This document shows positions 25,381-34,469 of a stretch of DNA of 55,417 nucleotides, one piece after another. The DNA is from CAYUMU01 sp964445985 (GTDB taxonomy: Bacteria > Planctomycetota > Planctomycetia > Pirellulales > S012-138): assembly GCA_964445985.1 (NCBI GenBank), contig CAYUMU010000041.1, positions 1 through 55,417 on the forward strand, read 5' to 3'. The notes beneath the pieces were generated by a model, which worked only from the letters and a program-made list of their open reading frames with translations, was not told the origin of the DNA and did no database searches. A program made the position numbers and the translations under genes. Position 1 is the first letter of the stretch, and each line of letters opens with the position of its first letter.

Positions 25381-26934
25381 ATGTCGCTCGCTTCCCGTTC
25401 GGCCGCCGAATTGCTTCCGCAACTTCAACGCGGCGAAATTACGTCTCGCGAGCTGGTTGCCGATTGCCTGGCCCAAATCGACCGCGGCAATGAGCAGCTC
25501 AACGTGTTCTTGCAGGTGGCCGGCGAAGCCGCGCTTCGCCAGGCCGAGGCGATCGACCAGCGCCGCGCGGCCGGCAAACAAGTCGGCCCCCTGGCCGGGT
25601 TGCCCGTCGCCGTCAAAGACATTCTCTGCGAGCAAGGCACGCCGAATACGTGCGCTTCGCGGATGCTCGAAAACTTTGTGCCCCCCTACACGTCCACCTG
25701 CATCCAGCGGTTGCAGGCGGCCGACGGCGTGGTGATTGGCCGCACCAATCTCGACGAGTTCGCCATGGGCGGCTCGACCGAAAACTCCGCGTTCGGCGCC
25801 ACAAAGAATCCCTGGGACCCGAGTTGCGTGCCGGGCGGATCGAGCGGGGGAGCGGCCGCGGCCGTGGCAGCCTGCATGGCGCCGCTTTCGTTGGGCACCG
25901 ATACTGGCGGCTCCATCCGCCAGCCTGCCGCGTTGTGCGGGGTTACCGGCCTCAAGCCAACCTACGGCCGGGTTAGTCGCTTTGGGCTGGTCGCCTTCGC
26001 CAGCAGTCTCGACCAGATTGGCCCCCTGGCCTGGACCGCTCAAGACGCCGCCCTGCTGCTCCAGGCCATCGCCGGTCACGATCCCCTTGATTCCACCTCC
26101 GATCCCCGGCCCACTCAAGATTACCTGGCCACCCTCAACCAACCGCTGAAAGGCTTGCGGATTGGCATGGTTCCCCAGCAATGGGAGCAAGGTCTCGATG
26201 CCGACGTGGAAACCGCCGTGCAGCAAAGCCTGCAGGTCTACAAAGACCTGGGGGCCACCCTGCACGAGGTGGAACTGCCGCACAGCCAGTACGCCGTGGC
26301 CACCTATTACGTGATCACCAGCAGCGAAGCCTCGGGCAACCTGGCCCGCTACGACGGCATCCACTACGGCCATCGCACCGACGAAAAAGCCGTGCGTGCC
26401 GAACTGGAGCAAGAAGCGGCCGCGATCAAAGCTTCCAGCCTGAGTTCGGCCGCCCAAGAGTCGGCAATCGCCCAACTCGACAGCCCCCTGGTACGAATGT
26501 ATCGCAAGAGCCGTTCCGAAGGCTTTGGGCCAGAAGTGCAGCGGCGAATCATGCTGGGCACCTACGCCCTCAGCGCCGGCTACTACGACGCCTATTATCG
26601 CAAGGCGCAGCAGGTGCGACGCTTGATCCAACAAGATTACGACGCCGCCTTCCAGCAGGTCGATCTCATTGCCGGCCCGGTCACCACCAGCACGGCCTTC
26701 AAGTTGGGCGAAAAATCGGCCGACCCGCTGGCCATGTACCTCGTCGACCTGTTTACCGTCGGCGCCAACCTGGCAGGCATCCCGGCCATGTCCCTCCCCT
26801 GCGGCTTCAGCGCCGCCGGCCTCCCCATCGGCCTGCACCTGCAAGGCAAACCGTTCGCCGAAGCGCAACTGCTGCAAGCCGGCCACCAGTTCCAACAAGC
26901 CACCCCCTGGCACCAGCGGCGCCCCACGGCTTAA
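25381..26934 (+). CDS. gatA: Asp-tRNA(Asn)/Glu-tRNA(Gln) amidotransferase subunit A
   Basis: GatA hydrolyses glutamine to supply ammonia for amidation of mischarged Glu-tRNA(Gln) and Asp-tRNA(Asn). The amidase signature is complete: catalytic Lys in VAVKDILC (about residue 79), CVPGGSSGGAAAAV with the cis-Ser, and GTDTGGSIRQPAALCGVTG with the nucleophile Ser. The length of 517 aa is slightly above the usual 485-490. It is directly downstream of gatC. An open frame almost as long lies on the opposite strand, but it is a GC-rich shadow. Confidence 0.96.
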   Translation: MSLASRSAAELLPQLQRGEITSRELVADCLAQIDRGNEQLNVFLQVAGEAALRQAEAIDQRRAAGKQVGPLAGLPVAVKDILCEQGTPNTCASRMLENFVPPYTSTCIQRLQAADGVVIGRTNLDEFAMGGSTENSAFGATKNPWDPSCVPGGSSGGAAAAVAACMAPLSLGTDTGGSIRQPAALCGVTGLKPTYGRVSRFGLVAFASSLDQIGPLAWTAQDAALLLQAIAGHDPLDSTSDPRPTQDYLATLNQPLKGLRIGMVPQQWEQGLDADVETAVQQSLQVYKDLGATLHEVELPHSQYAVATYYVITSSEASGNLARYDGIHYGHRTDEKAVRAELEQEAAAIKASSLSSAAQESAIAQLDSPLVRMYRKSRSEGFGPEVQRRIMLGTYALSAGYYDAYYRKAQQVRRLIQQDYDAAFQQVDLIAGPVTTSTAFKLGEKSADPLAMYLVDLFTVGANLAGIPAMSLPCGFSAAGLPIGLHLQGKPFAEAQLLQAGHQFQQATPWHQRRPTA

Positions 26935-26984
26935 AACAGATCCCCGAGGCAGAGGGCGAACCAGAAAAACTCAAGCCAGGCCCC

Positions 26985-27013
26985 TCGACCAACCGATCCC
27001 TTCTCCTTATAAT
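26985..27013 (+). promoter_or_regulatory. Promoter of the initiator tRNA gene
   Basis: TCGACC (26985-26990), 17-nt spacer, perfect TATAAT (27008-27013). The tRNA begins 14 bases after the -10 box. Confidence 0.75.
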
Positions 27014-27026
27014 CAACCACACATGA

Positions 27027-27100
<74 letters not shown>

Positions 27101-27149
27101 CTTAACACGCGAGTGTAGCCGCCACACACGGCTGCACGCACACGAAACG

Positions 27150-27189
27150 CCGGAACGCTGGTGACACACGCCAGCGTTCCGGTTTTTTT
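27150..27189 (+). terminator. Intrinsic terminator after tRNA-fMet
   Basis: Perfect 12-bp stem CCGGAACGCTGG / CCAGCGTTCCGG around a 9-nt loop, followed by seven T. It lies 49 bases after the tRNA. Confidence 0.9.
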
Positions 27190-28209
27190 CGTAACGGCTC
27201 GCAGCGTTCCAATGTTTGTCGGATTGGAAAGAGTTTGGGGAGATTGCCAAGAAGGATCCGCTGAGGACCGAGCGTCTCATCGTCATGCCGTTTGCTGGTG
27301 GGCATGTATACTCTTCCCGCATATTCTTCAGGGCCTGCGTTGCGCCCCCGGCAGCCATCACGACACTGAAAAATCGGTTCGACTCTTGGAAATGGCGGGT
27401 AACAACGGGTGATTCAACCGAATGCGTCCGGCGCCAAGATGCCGGAAGATGGCTTGGACTTCGCACAGCACCAAGTCTAACCACTGTGATGCCCCGGCTT
27501 TCTATCGCCGCTTCCCGGATTGGCCGTGCCAACGACTGGCGGTATTTTATTGTATGGGTGGGCCGAACACTCCTGAATTCGGTGGCCCGCATCTCCTAAA
27601 GAGATGGACCGTTGAGCCATTCTTGGATGGGGAGTTGTGGAGTGACGTTGGCGGGATCTGCGCGAATCAGCAGGTCGTCGATCGAAGCGATTTTCGTCCT
27701 GATGCCGTACGAGGACTGTCATGAGGGTTTCTGCTTACCGGCATTCCCGAAGAAGCTAGGACGCGACTTGGCGGTGTCCGAATCGTTACTCCCGAAGGTC
27801 GTGTGTCGCACGAAGAAGTTCCGGCTGACACCCACCCGTAGATCATCACTCTGCCGGTAGGTGGTCCATGTATTACCAGCTAGCTGCCGGGACTCGACTT
27901 TATCGCGTCACAGGTGTCGGCGTGAACTGGCCGACTCAGCCCTATTCAAATAGGTCGAATTTACTACGGGAGTGCAACCTCGAGTTTCAATTCCTTCAGC
28001 GATCCCCGCGACGGGCGGTCACGGCATTGACAGTGGATATCGACTGGTGCAATCCTCGATTTAAGATCAGCGGAGTCGGTGCGACCATCCCGGCGTATGG
28101 TCCTCGACCTCATACGAAGGTATATAACCCGAACCGATGGTACAATCTCGCGATTCAATTTGCCTGATTTGCACAGGTAAAATGCCTGTTTTCGCCGATC
28201 CGCGATGCC
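27190..28209. other. Degraded stretch without an intact gene
   Basis: Short frames with protein-like character switch phase and hit stops. Examples are MGGPNTPEFGGP near 27560, GIPEEARTRLGGVRIVTPEG near 27740 and GTRLYRVTGVGVNWPT at 27886-27933. The last faintly recalls the start of RES-domain toxins. None is complete. The stretch probably holds decayed gene fragments between the tRNA terminator and the phosphatase gene. A frame at 27868-28167 (99 aa) is open but has no recognised domain. Confidence 0.4.
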
Positions 28210-28848
28210 ATGGCACAATACGATATCACTCAACTGACCCAGTCGTCTCGCCATGTTTGCGAAGACCGCGTCGCTGTCATCCAGACCACAGAACGCACCA
28301 TCATCGTCGTGGCCGACGGCGCGGGGGGCGTGGGCAGCGGCGATCAGGCCGCGGAAACCGTGATCCGGGAAGTCACCGCCGATCATTCAAAAATCATCAC
28401 GGCCGAAGACTGGGAAACCACGTTGCGGCAGATCGACTACCGCGTCGGCCCAGGCGAATCCACGGCGGTTGTTGTTGATCTGCGAGCGGATTCGATAGTT
28501 GGAGCAAGTGTCGGCGATAGTCAGGCGTGGATCGTTCACGACGGAACCCTGCTCGATCTGACCGCCAACCAGAAGCGCAAGCCCCTCATTGGCTCGGGCC
28601 GTGCTTCTCCCCTGCGGTTTTCCCACCCACCGTTAAACGGCACCCTCATCGTGGCGACCGATGGCTTTTGCAACTACGTCAAACGCGAACAGTTGACTGC
28701 CCTGGTAGCCCAGTCCGACCTCTACGAAATCCCGCGCCACTGCGTTGAAATGGTGCGACTGCCGTCAGGCGACTTGTGGGACGACATCGGCATCGTCGCC
28801 TGTCGAGTGCGCCGCCCCTCACGAGCGCGAAAGCGATACACCATCTAG
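28210..28848 (+). CDS. Short PP2C-family serine/threonine phosphatase
   Basis: The 212-aa product has the PPM/PP2C metal-binding pattern: Asp19 after Glu18 in VCEDRVAV, VVADGAGGVGSGD with Asp36, ESTAVVVDL near 78, GASVGDSQAW near 97, LIVATDGFCNYV near 147 and a C-terminal DDIGIVAC. It removes phosphate from Ser/Thr of a partner protein with two Mn/Mg ions. At 212 aa it is shorter than the usual 240-260 and has no membrane or sensor domain. It could reverse the action of a Hanks-type kinase; one kinase is encoded at 44-47 kb, but a link is only inference. Confidence 0.85.
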   Translation: MAQYDITQLTQSSRHVCEDRVAVIQTTERTIIVVADGAGGVGSGDQAAETVIREVTADHSKIITAEDWETTLRQIDYRVGPGESTAVVVDLRADSIVGASVGDSQAWIVHDGTLLDLTANQKRKPLIGSGRASPLRFSHPPLNGTLIVATDGFCNYVKREQLTALVAQSDLYEIPRHCVEMVRLPSGDLWDDIGIVACRVRRPSRARKRYTI

Positions 28849-29292
28849 CCCCCAGCAGGGCATAGCCTCGCCGAGGCTGCCCTAAGAGCGGAAATTCGTG
28901 GCTTGGGCGTCCCCGCCCAAGAATCCGCGCGGCAGCGCCATTCGACCGTTGCGTCTCGATTCAACGTCCAACAGCCCATAATGATTCCGGCTTGCCACGG
29001 TCGCCCGCCGATGAGGCCATCCTTAATTTGGTCGTTCGCTTCGTTCGTGATATCGTTTACTTGACGCGGCTTGCCGTGAGCAGCGCAACGGAGCGTAATT
29101 TGTCATCGACGGTTGCAGCCGACTGGGCGTTTCTGGCGGCGGTGACTGGGCTTTTGTCGCTAGCAGAATGAAGAAACACGACCAGGAAAGCCAAACTCCG
29201 ATGCGGAAGCGCTGCAATGGTCAAAGAGAGAAGACCGTTAACCCCCGGAAATCGTCCAGGTTATTAGTAGGCACATCATTCGTGAACCCCAC
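28849..29292. other. Intergenic stretch with two hairpins
   Basis: AGCCTCG-C-CGAGGCT at about 28864-28878 and CTTGGGCG/CGCCCAAG around 28902-28921 lie just after the phosphatase stop and may end its transcript, though no T-run follows. Otherwise nothing is seen. Confidence 0.4.
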
Positions 29293-29919
29293 GTGAAATC
29301 CAACTGGTTCAACCCCATCTGGCACTCCTATCTGTCCCATCGCAATGCAGACGCCTTGCGTCAGGACGTGCTTACCACGCCGTGGTATCGTCTTCCGACC
29401 AAGACGAGCGAAAGTTTGCTGGAACGCGCCGTGGAAATCTGCGATGGCGCCGCGGTGCAGGTGCTCATCGAGTTGGGAGAAAGCCCTGCCCTGCCTGCCG
29501 ATGATGGGTTTACACTTTTGCACACCGCCGTCGATACGGCAGACGAGCACGCGGAGTCACCCGAGGCACTTGCGATCTTGGAGTGCTTGCTCATGCACGG
29601 CGCCGATCCCAACCTCCACGGCATAAATGGAGCCACGCCGCTGCATCGCGCGGCCGGTTGTGGGCTGACGGCCGTCGTGGAGTTGATGTTACAACACGGC
29701 GCCGACATCGAGACGAGAACACTTGTCGATGGCGAAATGACTCCGCTGATGCACGCTGCGCTCATGGGCCAATTCCATACGGTGCAACTTCTCTTGGCTC
29801 GTGGCGCGAACGCAACAGCCCAAAGTGCCGCCTACAGCGGCGCCCTTACCGTAGTGCAACTCGTGCAGAGAGACCGGCCAAACAATGCGTCTCAGATCTT
29901 GTCGATCCTGGGAGGCTGA
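29293..29919 (+). CDS. Ankyrin repeat protein
   Basis: The 208-aa product contains at least three ankyrin repeats: DGFTLLHTAVDTADEHAESP (about 73-110, with an insertion), GINGATPLHRAAGCGLTAVV ending in LQHGADIE (about 112-145), and GEMTPLMHAALMGQFHTVQL ending in LLARGANATA (about 150-180). Ankyrin repeats bind other proteins. There is no signal peptide. The start is GTG 29293 with no strong ribosome binding site, so the true start is uncertain. It is followed by a terminator and is convergent with glyQS. Confidence 0.85.
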   Translation: MKSNWFNPIWHSYLSHRNADALRQDVLTTPWYRLPTKTSESLLERAVEICDGAAVQVLIELGESPALPADDGFTLLHTAVDTADEHAESPEALAILECLLMHGADPNLHGINGATPLHRAAGCGLTAVVELMLQHGADIETRTLVDGEMTPLMHAALMGQFHTVQLLLARGANATAQSAAYSGALTVVQLVQRDRPNNASQILSILGG

Positions 29920-29984
29920 AACTACCGCCTGTTTATCCTTACGATCATCTGTTGCACCGGAGTCGCGGGCCGCCTTGGTTTCTG

Positions 29985-30008
29985 AAGCCCGCCGCGGCGG
30001 GGGTTTTT
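29985..30008 (+). terminator. Intrinsic terminator after the ankyrin gene
   Basis: CCCGCCGCGGCGGG (29988-30001) is self-complementary and is followed by GG and five T. Confidence 0.65.
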
Positions 30009-30113
30009 CGATCGTCCGCGCCGCCATTTACGGCAGCTTGGCTACACTTCAGGCTCAAACGCTCCATAATGGCGCGGATTCGCTGCAGCCGCCCGCTCTT
30101 GGCAAGAGTGGTC

Positions 30114-31820
30114 CTACCGAATGCGCCGGCGGATTTCGGCGACCACGTCGTCGATCTTCACCCGGTCTTGTTGCAGCGAGTCGCGGTCGCGGATGGTCAC
30201 GGTTTTATCGGTGAGCGAGTCGCTGTCGACGGTAATGCAGTACGGCGTGCCGGCCTCGTCCTGGCGGCGGTAGCGGCGGCCGACCGCGCCCTTTTCGTCG
30301 TAGAACACGTTGCACTCTTGCTTGAGCGCGCGGTAGATCTCCTGGGCCACCTCAGGCATGCCGTCTTTCTTGACCAGCGGGAACACGGCCGCCTTGATGG
30401 GGGCGATCCGCGGGTGCAACTTGAGCAGCGTGCGGGACTGCATCTTGCCGTTCTCGTCGGGAGCCTCGTCCTCGGTGTAGGCTTCGCACAGGAATGCGAG
30501 CGTGGCCCGATCCGCGCCGGCCGAGGGTTCGATCACGTGCGGCACGAACTTCTCGCCGCTCAGGTCGTCGCGGTAAGAAAGATCGCGGCCGCTGCCCTTG
30601 TGGCGAGGCTTGCCATCGGGGCCGAGTTCCACGGCCAGGTTGCCATGTTCATCGCGGGCCAGCTTGCCTTCCATGTGACTGCGCAGGTCGAAATCGCCGC
30701 GATGGGCAATGCCTTCCAGCTCGCCGTACTCGCCGGGTTGCAAGAACGGGAACGCGTACTCCACGTCGGCGGTGCCCACAGAATAGTGACTCAATTCGTC
30801 CGGGTCGTGGTCGCGGAGCCGAAGCCGTTCGCCGGCCAGGCCCAGGTCGGTGTACCAGCGGTAGCGGCGGTCGCGCCAGAAGGTGTACCACTCACGCGAT
30901 TGGTTGGGATGGCAGAAGAACTCGATTTCCATCTGCTCGAATTCGCGGCTGCGGAACGTGAAGTTGCGCGGCGTGATCTCGTTGCGAAAGCTCTTGCCAA
31001 TTTGGGCTATGCCGAACGGCACCCGCACGCGGCTGCTATCGAGTACGTTCTTGAAATTGACGAAGATACCCTGGGCCGTTTCGGGGCGGAGAAAGGCCTT
31101 GCTCGAGTCGTCTCGCACGGCGCCAGCGTGCGTTTCAAACATCAGATTAAATTCACGGGGCTCGGTGAGGTCACCGCCGCAATGCGGACAGGGAGTCTGC
31201 AAACCCGTTTGGTTTTTCTGTTCTGTCGCCAAATATTTGAGCAGCGTCGGAATGTCGAGGCGCATTTCTGGATCGTTCTGCAGATCTTCAGAAAGCCACG
31301 AGAGCGTTACTTCGGGATTACGCACGAGGGCGAGTCCGGGCGCCAGCTTCTTGCCTTTGCGACCAGCCCATTGCAGCGTGCGGAGGCTATTGAACTTCAG
31401 TAGGTCGTCCCAGGCGGTAAGTTCCATGGTTTCGGCAAACGACTTGACCCAATCTGCCTCTTGCAGCATGAACCAAACGTGGTCGGCACGTACAAGCCGT
31501 TTGCAAACGCGACAAGTTTGCATCCAGTCATGAAACAAGTCGTAATGGCCGGAAACCTTCCACACCTGGGGGTGCATGATGATCGTGCAGTCGAGGCCCG
31601 TCATTTCATAAGGGCTGGGGGCGCCGGAAAGCTGCGCGATGTCGTCGTGGCCGGTGACCATGTCACGCCACCAGGCGTCCTTCACATTGCGTTTGAGCTC
31701 GACACCCAGCGGGCCGTAATCCCAAAAGCCGTTGAAGCCGCCGTAGATCTCGCTGGACTGGAACAAAAAACCGCGACGTTTACACAGCGAGACCAGCTTG
31801 TCCATTTCCATCGAAGTCAT
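30114..31820 (-). CDS. glyQS: Glycyl-tRNA synthetase (dimeric, class II)
   Basis: The enzyme charges tRNA-Gly. The 568-aa product is of the alpha2 type also found in archaea and eukaryotes, not the bacterial alpha2-beta2 type. Signatures are SLCKRRGFLFQSSEIYGG at the N-terminus, GFWDYGPLGVELKRN, the class II motif 2 region FGIAQIGKSFRNEITPRNF, the REFEQMEIEFFCHP stretch and a C-terminal anticodon-binding domain with VDSDSLTDKTVTIRDRDS. CxxC pairs (CRVCKR, CPHCGG) indicate a zinc-binding insertion. The start MTSMEMDKL at 31820 fits the family. Confidence 0.95.
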   Translation of the reverse strand: MTSMEMDKLVSLCKRRGFLFQSSEIYGGFNGFWDYGPLGVELKRNVKDAWWRDMVTGHDDIAQLSGAPSPYEMTGLDCTIIMHPQVWKVSGHYDLFHDWMQTCRVCKRLVRADHVWFMLQEADWVKSFAETMELTAWDDLLKFNSLRTLQWAGRKGKKLAPGLALVRNPEVTLSWLSEDLQNDPEMRLDIPTLLKYLATEQKNQTGLQTPCPHCGGDLTEPREFNLMFETHAGAVRDDSSKAFLRPETAQGIFVNFKNVLDSSRVRVPFGIAQIGKSFRNEITPRNFTFRSREFEQMEIEFFCHPNQSREWYTFWRDRRYRWYTDLGLAGERLRLRDHDPDELSHYSVGTADVEYAFPFLQPGEYGELEGIAHRGDFDLRSHMEGKLARDEHGNLAVELGPDGKPRHKGSGRDLSYRDDLSGEKFVPHVIEPSAGADRATLAFLCEAYTEDEAPDENGKMQSRTLLKLHPRIAPIKAAVFPLVKKDGMPEVAQEIYRALKQECNVFYDEKGAVGRRYRRQDEAGTPYCITVDSDSLTDKTVTIRDRDSLQQDRVKIDDVVAEIRRRIR

Positions 31821-32071
31821 TCCCTGAGACAGTTTCAGCGCGTGCGGCCAGGCAGAAGAACCGCGGGACGAAGAACGCCGCCACGAGTTGTCGCCGACCT
31901 ATGGACCCCCAATGTAGCGTGTGGGTTCGGTTTGCGCAACCGGGCCGGGGAGGAGTGCGGAGTGCGGAGTTTGAGATTTATGGAGTGCCGAGGTCTACTG
32001 GGTGGCTGGCACGAAACATGCTTATGCCAGTGGGCGTAAGCATGGCACCCTATCCCTGGGTTGATTGCGCC

Positions 32072-32614
32072 TTAGGCGGCCCGTTGGTAGGTGTTGTGCT
32101 GGCTGGCCAGCCGGTCGATTTCCTGCCGGCTCAGCGCGCGGAAGGCGGTTTTCTCCCCTTGGGCTTCTTCCACCAGCACATGGCTGTGGGCGTGCAACAT
32201 CCGCGGCAAATAAAACCAGGCCGTGCTGGTTGGCTCCAGCGCCTGGGCGGCGCTGATCAGCACCAGGTCGGTGCCTGCCAGATCGTTGGCCTTGGCCGCC
32301 AGGGCCGAAGCCACCTGTCCAGGGATCAAGCGGACCCGCGAACCGGTGGCCTTGAGGGTCCGGTAGGCGTCTTTCAGCTTCATGCCGCCAGGCTCCATTT
32401 CGAACAGGTCGATGCCGGTGTAGCAAATCATGGTCTCCGGAGACGCCTGCTGGGCCACCCGGATCATGCGGGCCGTGCGCAACCCCGTGCCGATGCCGAC
32501 CTCCACAAACGAGCGCAGGCCGTGCTGGCGAATCAGCCGATAAACGGCACGATCCGCGGCTGGCTGGGAGAACCTGGAGAGAAAGAAAAAACCGAGTCGA
32601 TCGGCGAAGGACAC
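32072..32614 (-). CDS. SAM-dependent methyltransferase-like protein
   Basis: The product has 180 residues from GTG 32614, with GGAGAGG just upstream. A class I methyltransferase fold is indicated by motif I FVEVGIGTGLRTARMI (about 39-54) and an acidic second strand YTGIDLFEMEPGG. The later part LVLISAAQAL and the AWFYLPRMLHAHSHVLVEEA strand fit the fold. The Gly-x-Gly-x-Gly is GIGTG. No substrate-specific motif is seen. An in-frame ATG at 32863 would add an 83-residue Arg/Pro-rich segment without coding character. It is divergent from guaB. Confidence 0.68.
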   Translation of the reverse strand: MSFADRLGFFFLSRFSQPAADRAVYRLIRQHGLRSFVEVGIGTGLRTARMIRVAQQASPETMICYTGIDLFEMEPGGMKLKDAYRTLKATGSRVRLIPGQVASALAAKANDLAGTDLVLISAAQALEPTSTAWFYLPRMLHAHSHVLVEEAQGEKTAFRALSRQEIDRLASQHNTYQRAA

Positions 32615-32999
32615 GCGTACCTCTCCATCCGTCGTAGGGGGGCGTGGAATCGCAGGCAACCGCGGGTCGCGCTGCGCTGATTTGCCGAGCCTGACGTGAT
32701 CCTCCTCCCTGCGGGGGGGAGGGCGAAATACGCCTGAGCCTCCTTGCTCGTGGCCGGTCCAACCAGATGTGGAGTAAGTTCGGGCGATTTGTCCGGCCGG
32801 GACGAGAAAATTCGCGGGCTGCGCCAACCGCCTCGCAAAGTTCCCAGGGAGGCCAGACGGCACGTTTTACCCAAAGCGAGTCCTCGCAGCCCGCTTGCAG
32901 CCGCCAGCTAGCGGGTGGTTTGCCAACGTAGGGGTCGAGGGTCATAATTCGGGTCACCGATTCAGAAATACGCCGCTCAGCAGCGAAGGGGACCGCACA
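32615..32999. other. Divergent intergenic region, nothing clear
   Basis: The 385 bases upstream of guaB contain no recognisable gene or strong promoter. CTCCTCCCTGCGGGGGGGAGG near 32700-32720 is a GC-rich imperfect hairpin. Confidence 0.3.
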
Positions 33000-34469
33000 A
33001 TGGAAAAGATTACCGAAACCGGCATTACGTTTGACGATGTGCTGCTGGTGCCGCGACACAGCGAAGTGGTTCCGGCCGAAGTGTGTGTAAAGACGCGGCT
33101 TACGAACCGAATCGCGCTCAACATCCCCCTCCTCAGCTCGCCAATGGATACCGTCACCGAGGCCGAAATGGCCATTTCGCTCGCCCAGGAAGGGGGGCTG
33201 GGCGTGATCCATCGGAATATGTCGATCGAACGGCAAACCGAAGAGGTGGATAAGGTTAAGCGGAGCGCCAACGGCATTATCTTCGACCCCGTGACCCTCC
33301 CGCCCGACGCTTCGGTCTCTCGAGCCCGGCAAATGATGGACCAGCACAACGTCTCGGGCGTTCCCATCACCGCCGGCGGCCGGCTGGTCGGCATTCTTAC
33401 CCGCCGCGACCTGCGGTTTTTGGAAAATAATGAGCTGCCGGTCTCGGAAGTTATGACGCGTGAGCCGCTGGTAACGGCTACGGGGACGGTAACGCTTGCG
33501 GAAGCTGAAACGATCTTGATGGAAAATAAGGTCGAGAAACTTTTGCTGGTTGACGAAAATTACAAACTGACGGGGCTGATAACGATCAAAGACATCGACA
33601 TGATGCGGCGGTTTCCGCAAGCCTGCAAAGATGCGCAAGGCCGGTTGCGGGTGGGCGCCGCCGTGGGAGTTCACGATTACGAGCGGGTGGAAAGCCTGAT
33701 TGCCAAAGACGTGGACGTGCTGATCCTGGATAGCGCCCATGGTCATTCGTCCAACGTGTTGGAATCGGTTCGCAAGATCAAGCAGCGCTGGGACATTGAC
33801 GTGGTGGCGGGGAACGTGGCCACGGCGGAAGGCGCTCGCGATTTGGTGGCGGCCGGGGTCGATGCCGTAAAGGTTGGCATCGGTCCAGGCTCGATTTGCA
33901 CCACGCGGGTGATTTCGGGCGTGGGCGTTCCGCAGATTACGGCCGTGTACAACGTGGCCCAGGCCATGCAAGAAACGGCCACGCCCATCATTGCCGATGG
34001 TGGAATTCGTTATTCGGGAGACATTACCAAGGCCCTCGCGGCCGGCGCTCATTGCGTCATGCTGGGTGGCTTGTTTGCCGGTTTGGAAGAAAGCCCTGGT
34101 CAGCGGATTCTGTACCACGGCCGCACGTTCAAGGTTTATCGCGGGATGGGTTCCATCGGAGCGATGGTGGCCGGTTCCAGCGAGCGTTATCGCCAAGCCC
34201 CTGGCCGAGGGCCAGACAAGCTTGTGCCAGAAGGAGTCGAAGGACGCGTACCGTACAAGGGCCCCCTGGGGCCGTTCGTTTATCAACTAGTGGGCGGGCT
34301 CCGCGCCGGTATGGGCTATTGCGGAACCCGAAACATCGAGGAGTTGCGAAAGGATGCGCGATTCATCCAAGTCTCTGCGGCAACCGTGCGGGAAAGCCAT
34401 CCGCACGACATCTCCATTACTCAAGAGTCTCCGAACTACAGCATGGAGTTTAGTGGAGACGGCGAATAA
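33000..34469 (+). CDS. guaB: Inosine-5'-monophosphate dehydrogenase
   Basis: IMPDH oxidises IMP to XMP with NAD+, the first committed step to GMP. The 489-aa product has TFDDVLLVPRHSEVVP at the N-terminus, PLLSSPMDTVTEAEMA, two CBS domains at about 95-205 inserted in the barrel, and the active-site loop GPGSICTTR with Cys300. The flap YRGMGSIGAM and the K+ site follow. ATG 33000 gives the standard N-terminus. The next gene's GTG start overlaps its end by 17 bases. Confidence 0.97.
   Translation: MEKITETGITFDDVLLVPRHSEVVPAEVCVKTRLTNRIALNIPLLSSPMDTVTEAEMAISLAQEGGLGVIHRNMSIERQTEEVDKVKRSANGIIFDPVTLPPDASVSRARQMMDQHNVSGVPITAGGRLVGILTRRDLRFLENNELPVSEVMTREPLVTATGTVTLAEAETILMENKVEKLLLVDENYKLTGLITIKDIDMMRRFPQACKDAQGRLRVGAAVGVHDYERVESLIAKDVDVLILDSAHGHSSNVLESVRKIKQRWDIDVVAGNVATAEGARDLVAAGVDAVKVGIGPGSICTTRVISGVGVPQITAVYNVAQAMQETATPIIADGGIRYSGDITKALAAGAHCVMLGGLFAGLEESPGQRILYHGRTFKVYRGMGSIGAMVAGSSERYRQAPGRGPDKLVPEGVEGRVPYKGPLGPFVYQLVGGLRAGMGYCGTRNIEELRKDARFIQVSAATVRESHPHDISITQESPNYSMEFSGDGE

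Noticed and set aside
24937..26913. A 658-codon open frame antisense to gatA
   Set aside because: The plus strand encodes all GatA signatures. The antisense product is Gly/His/Arg-rich and lacks any motif.
27868..28167. A 99-codon frame considered as a RES-domain toxin
   Set aside because: Only the first 15 residues hint at the family; the conserved Arg-Glu-Ser residues and the rest of the domain are absent.
29583..31403. A 606-codon open frame antisense to glyQS
   Set aside because: glyQS carries the class II synthetase motifs; the opposite frame is a composition shadow.
32022..34286. A 754-codon open frame antisense to guaB
   Set aside because: guaB is unmistakable on the plus strand; the antisense frame spans two genes and the intergenic region.
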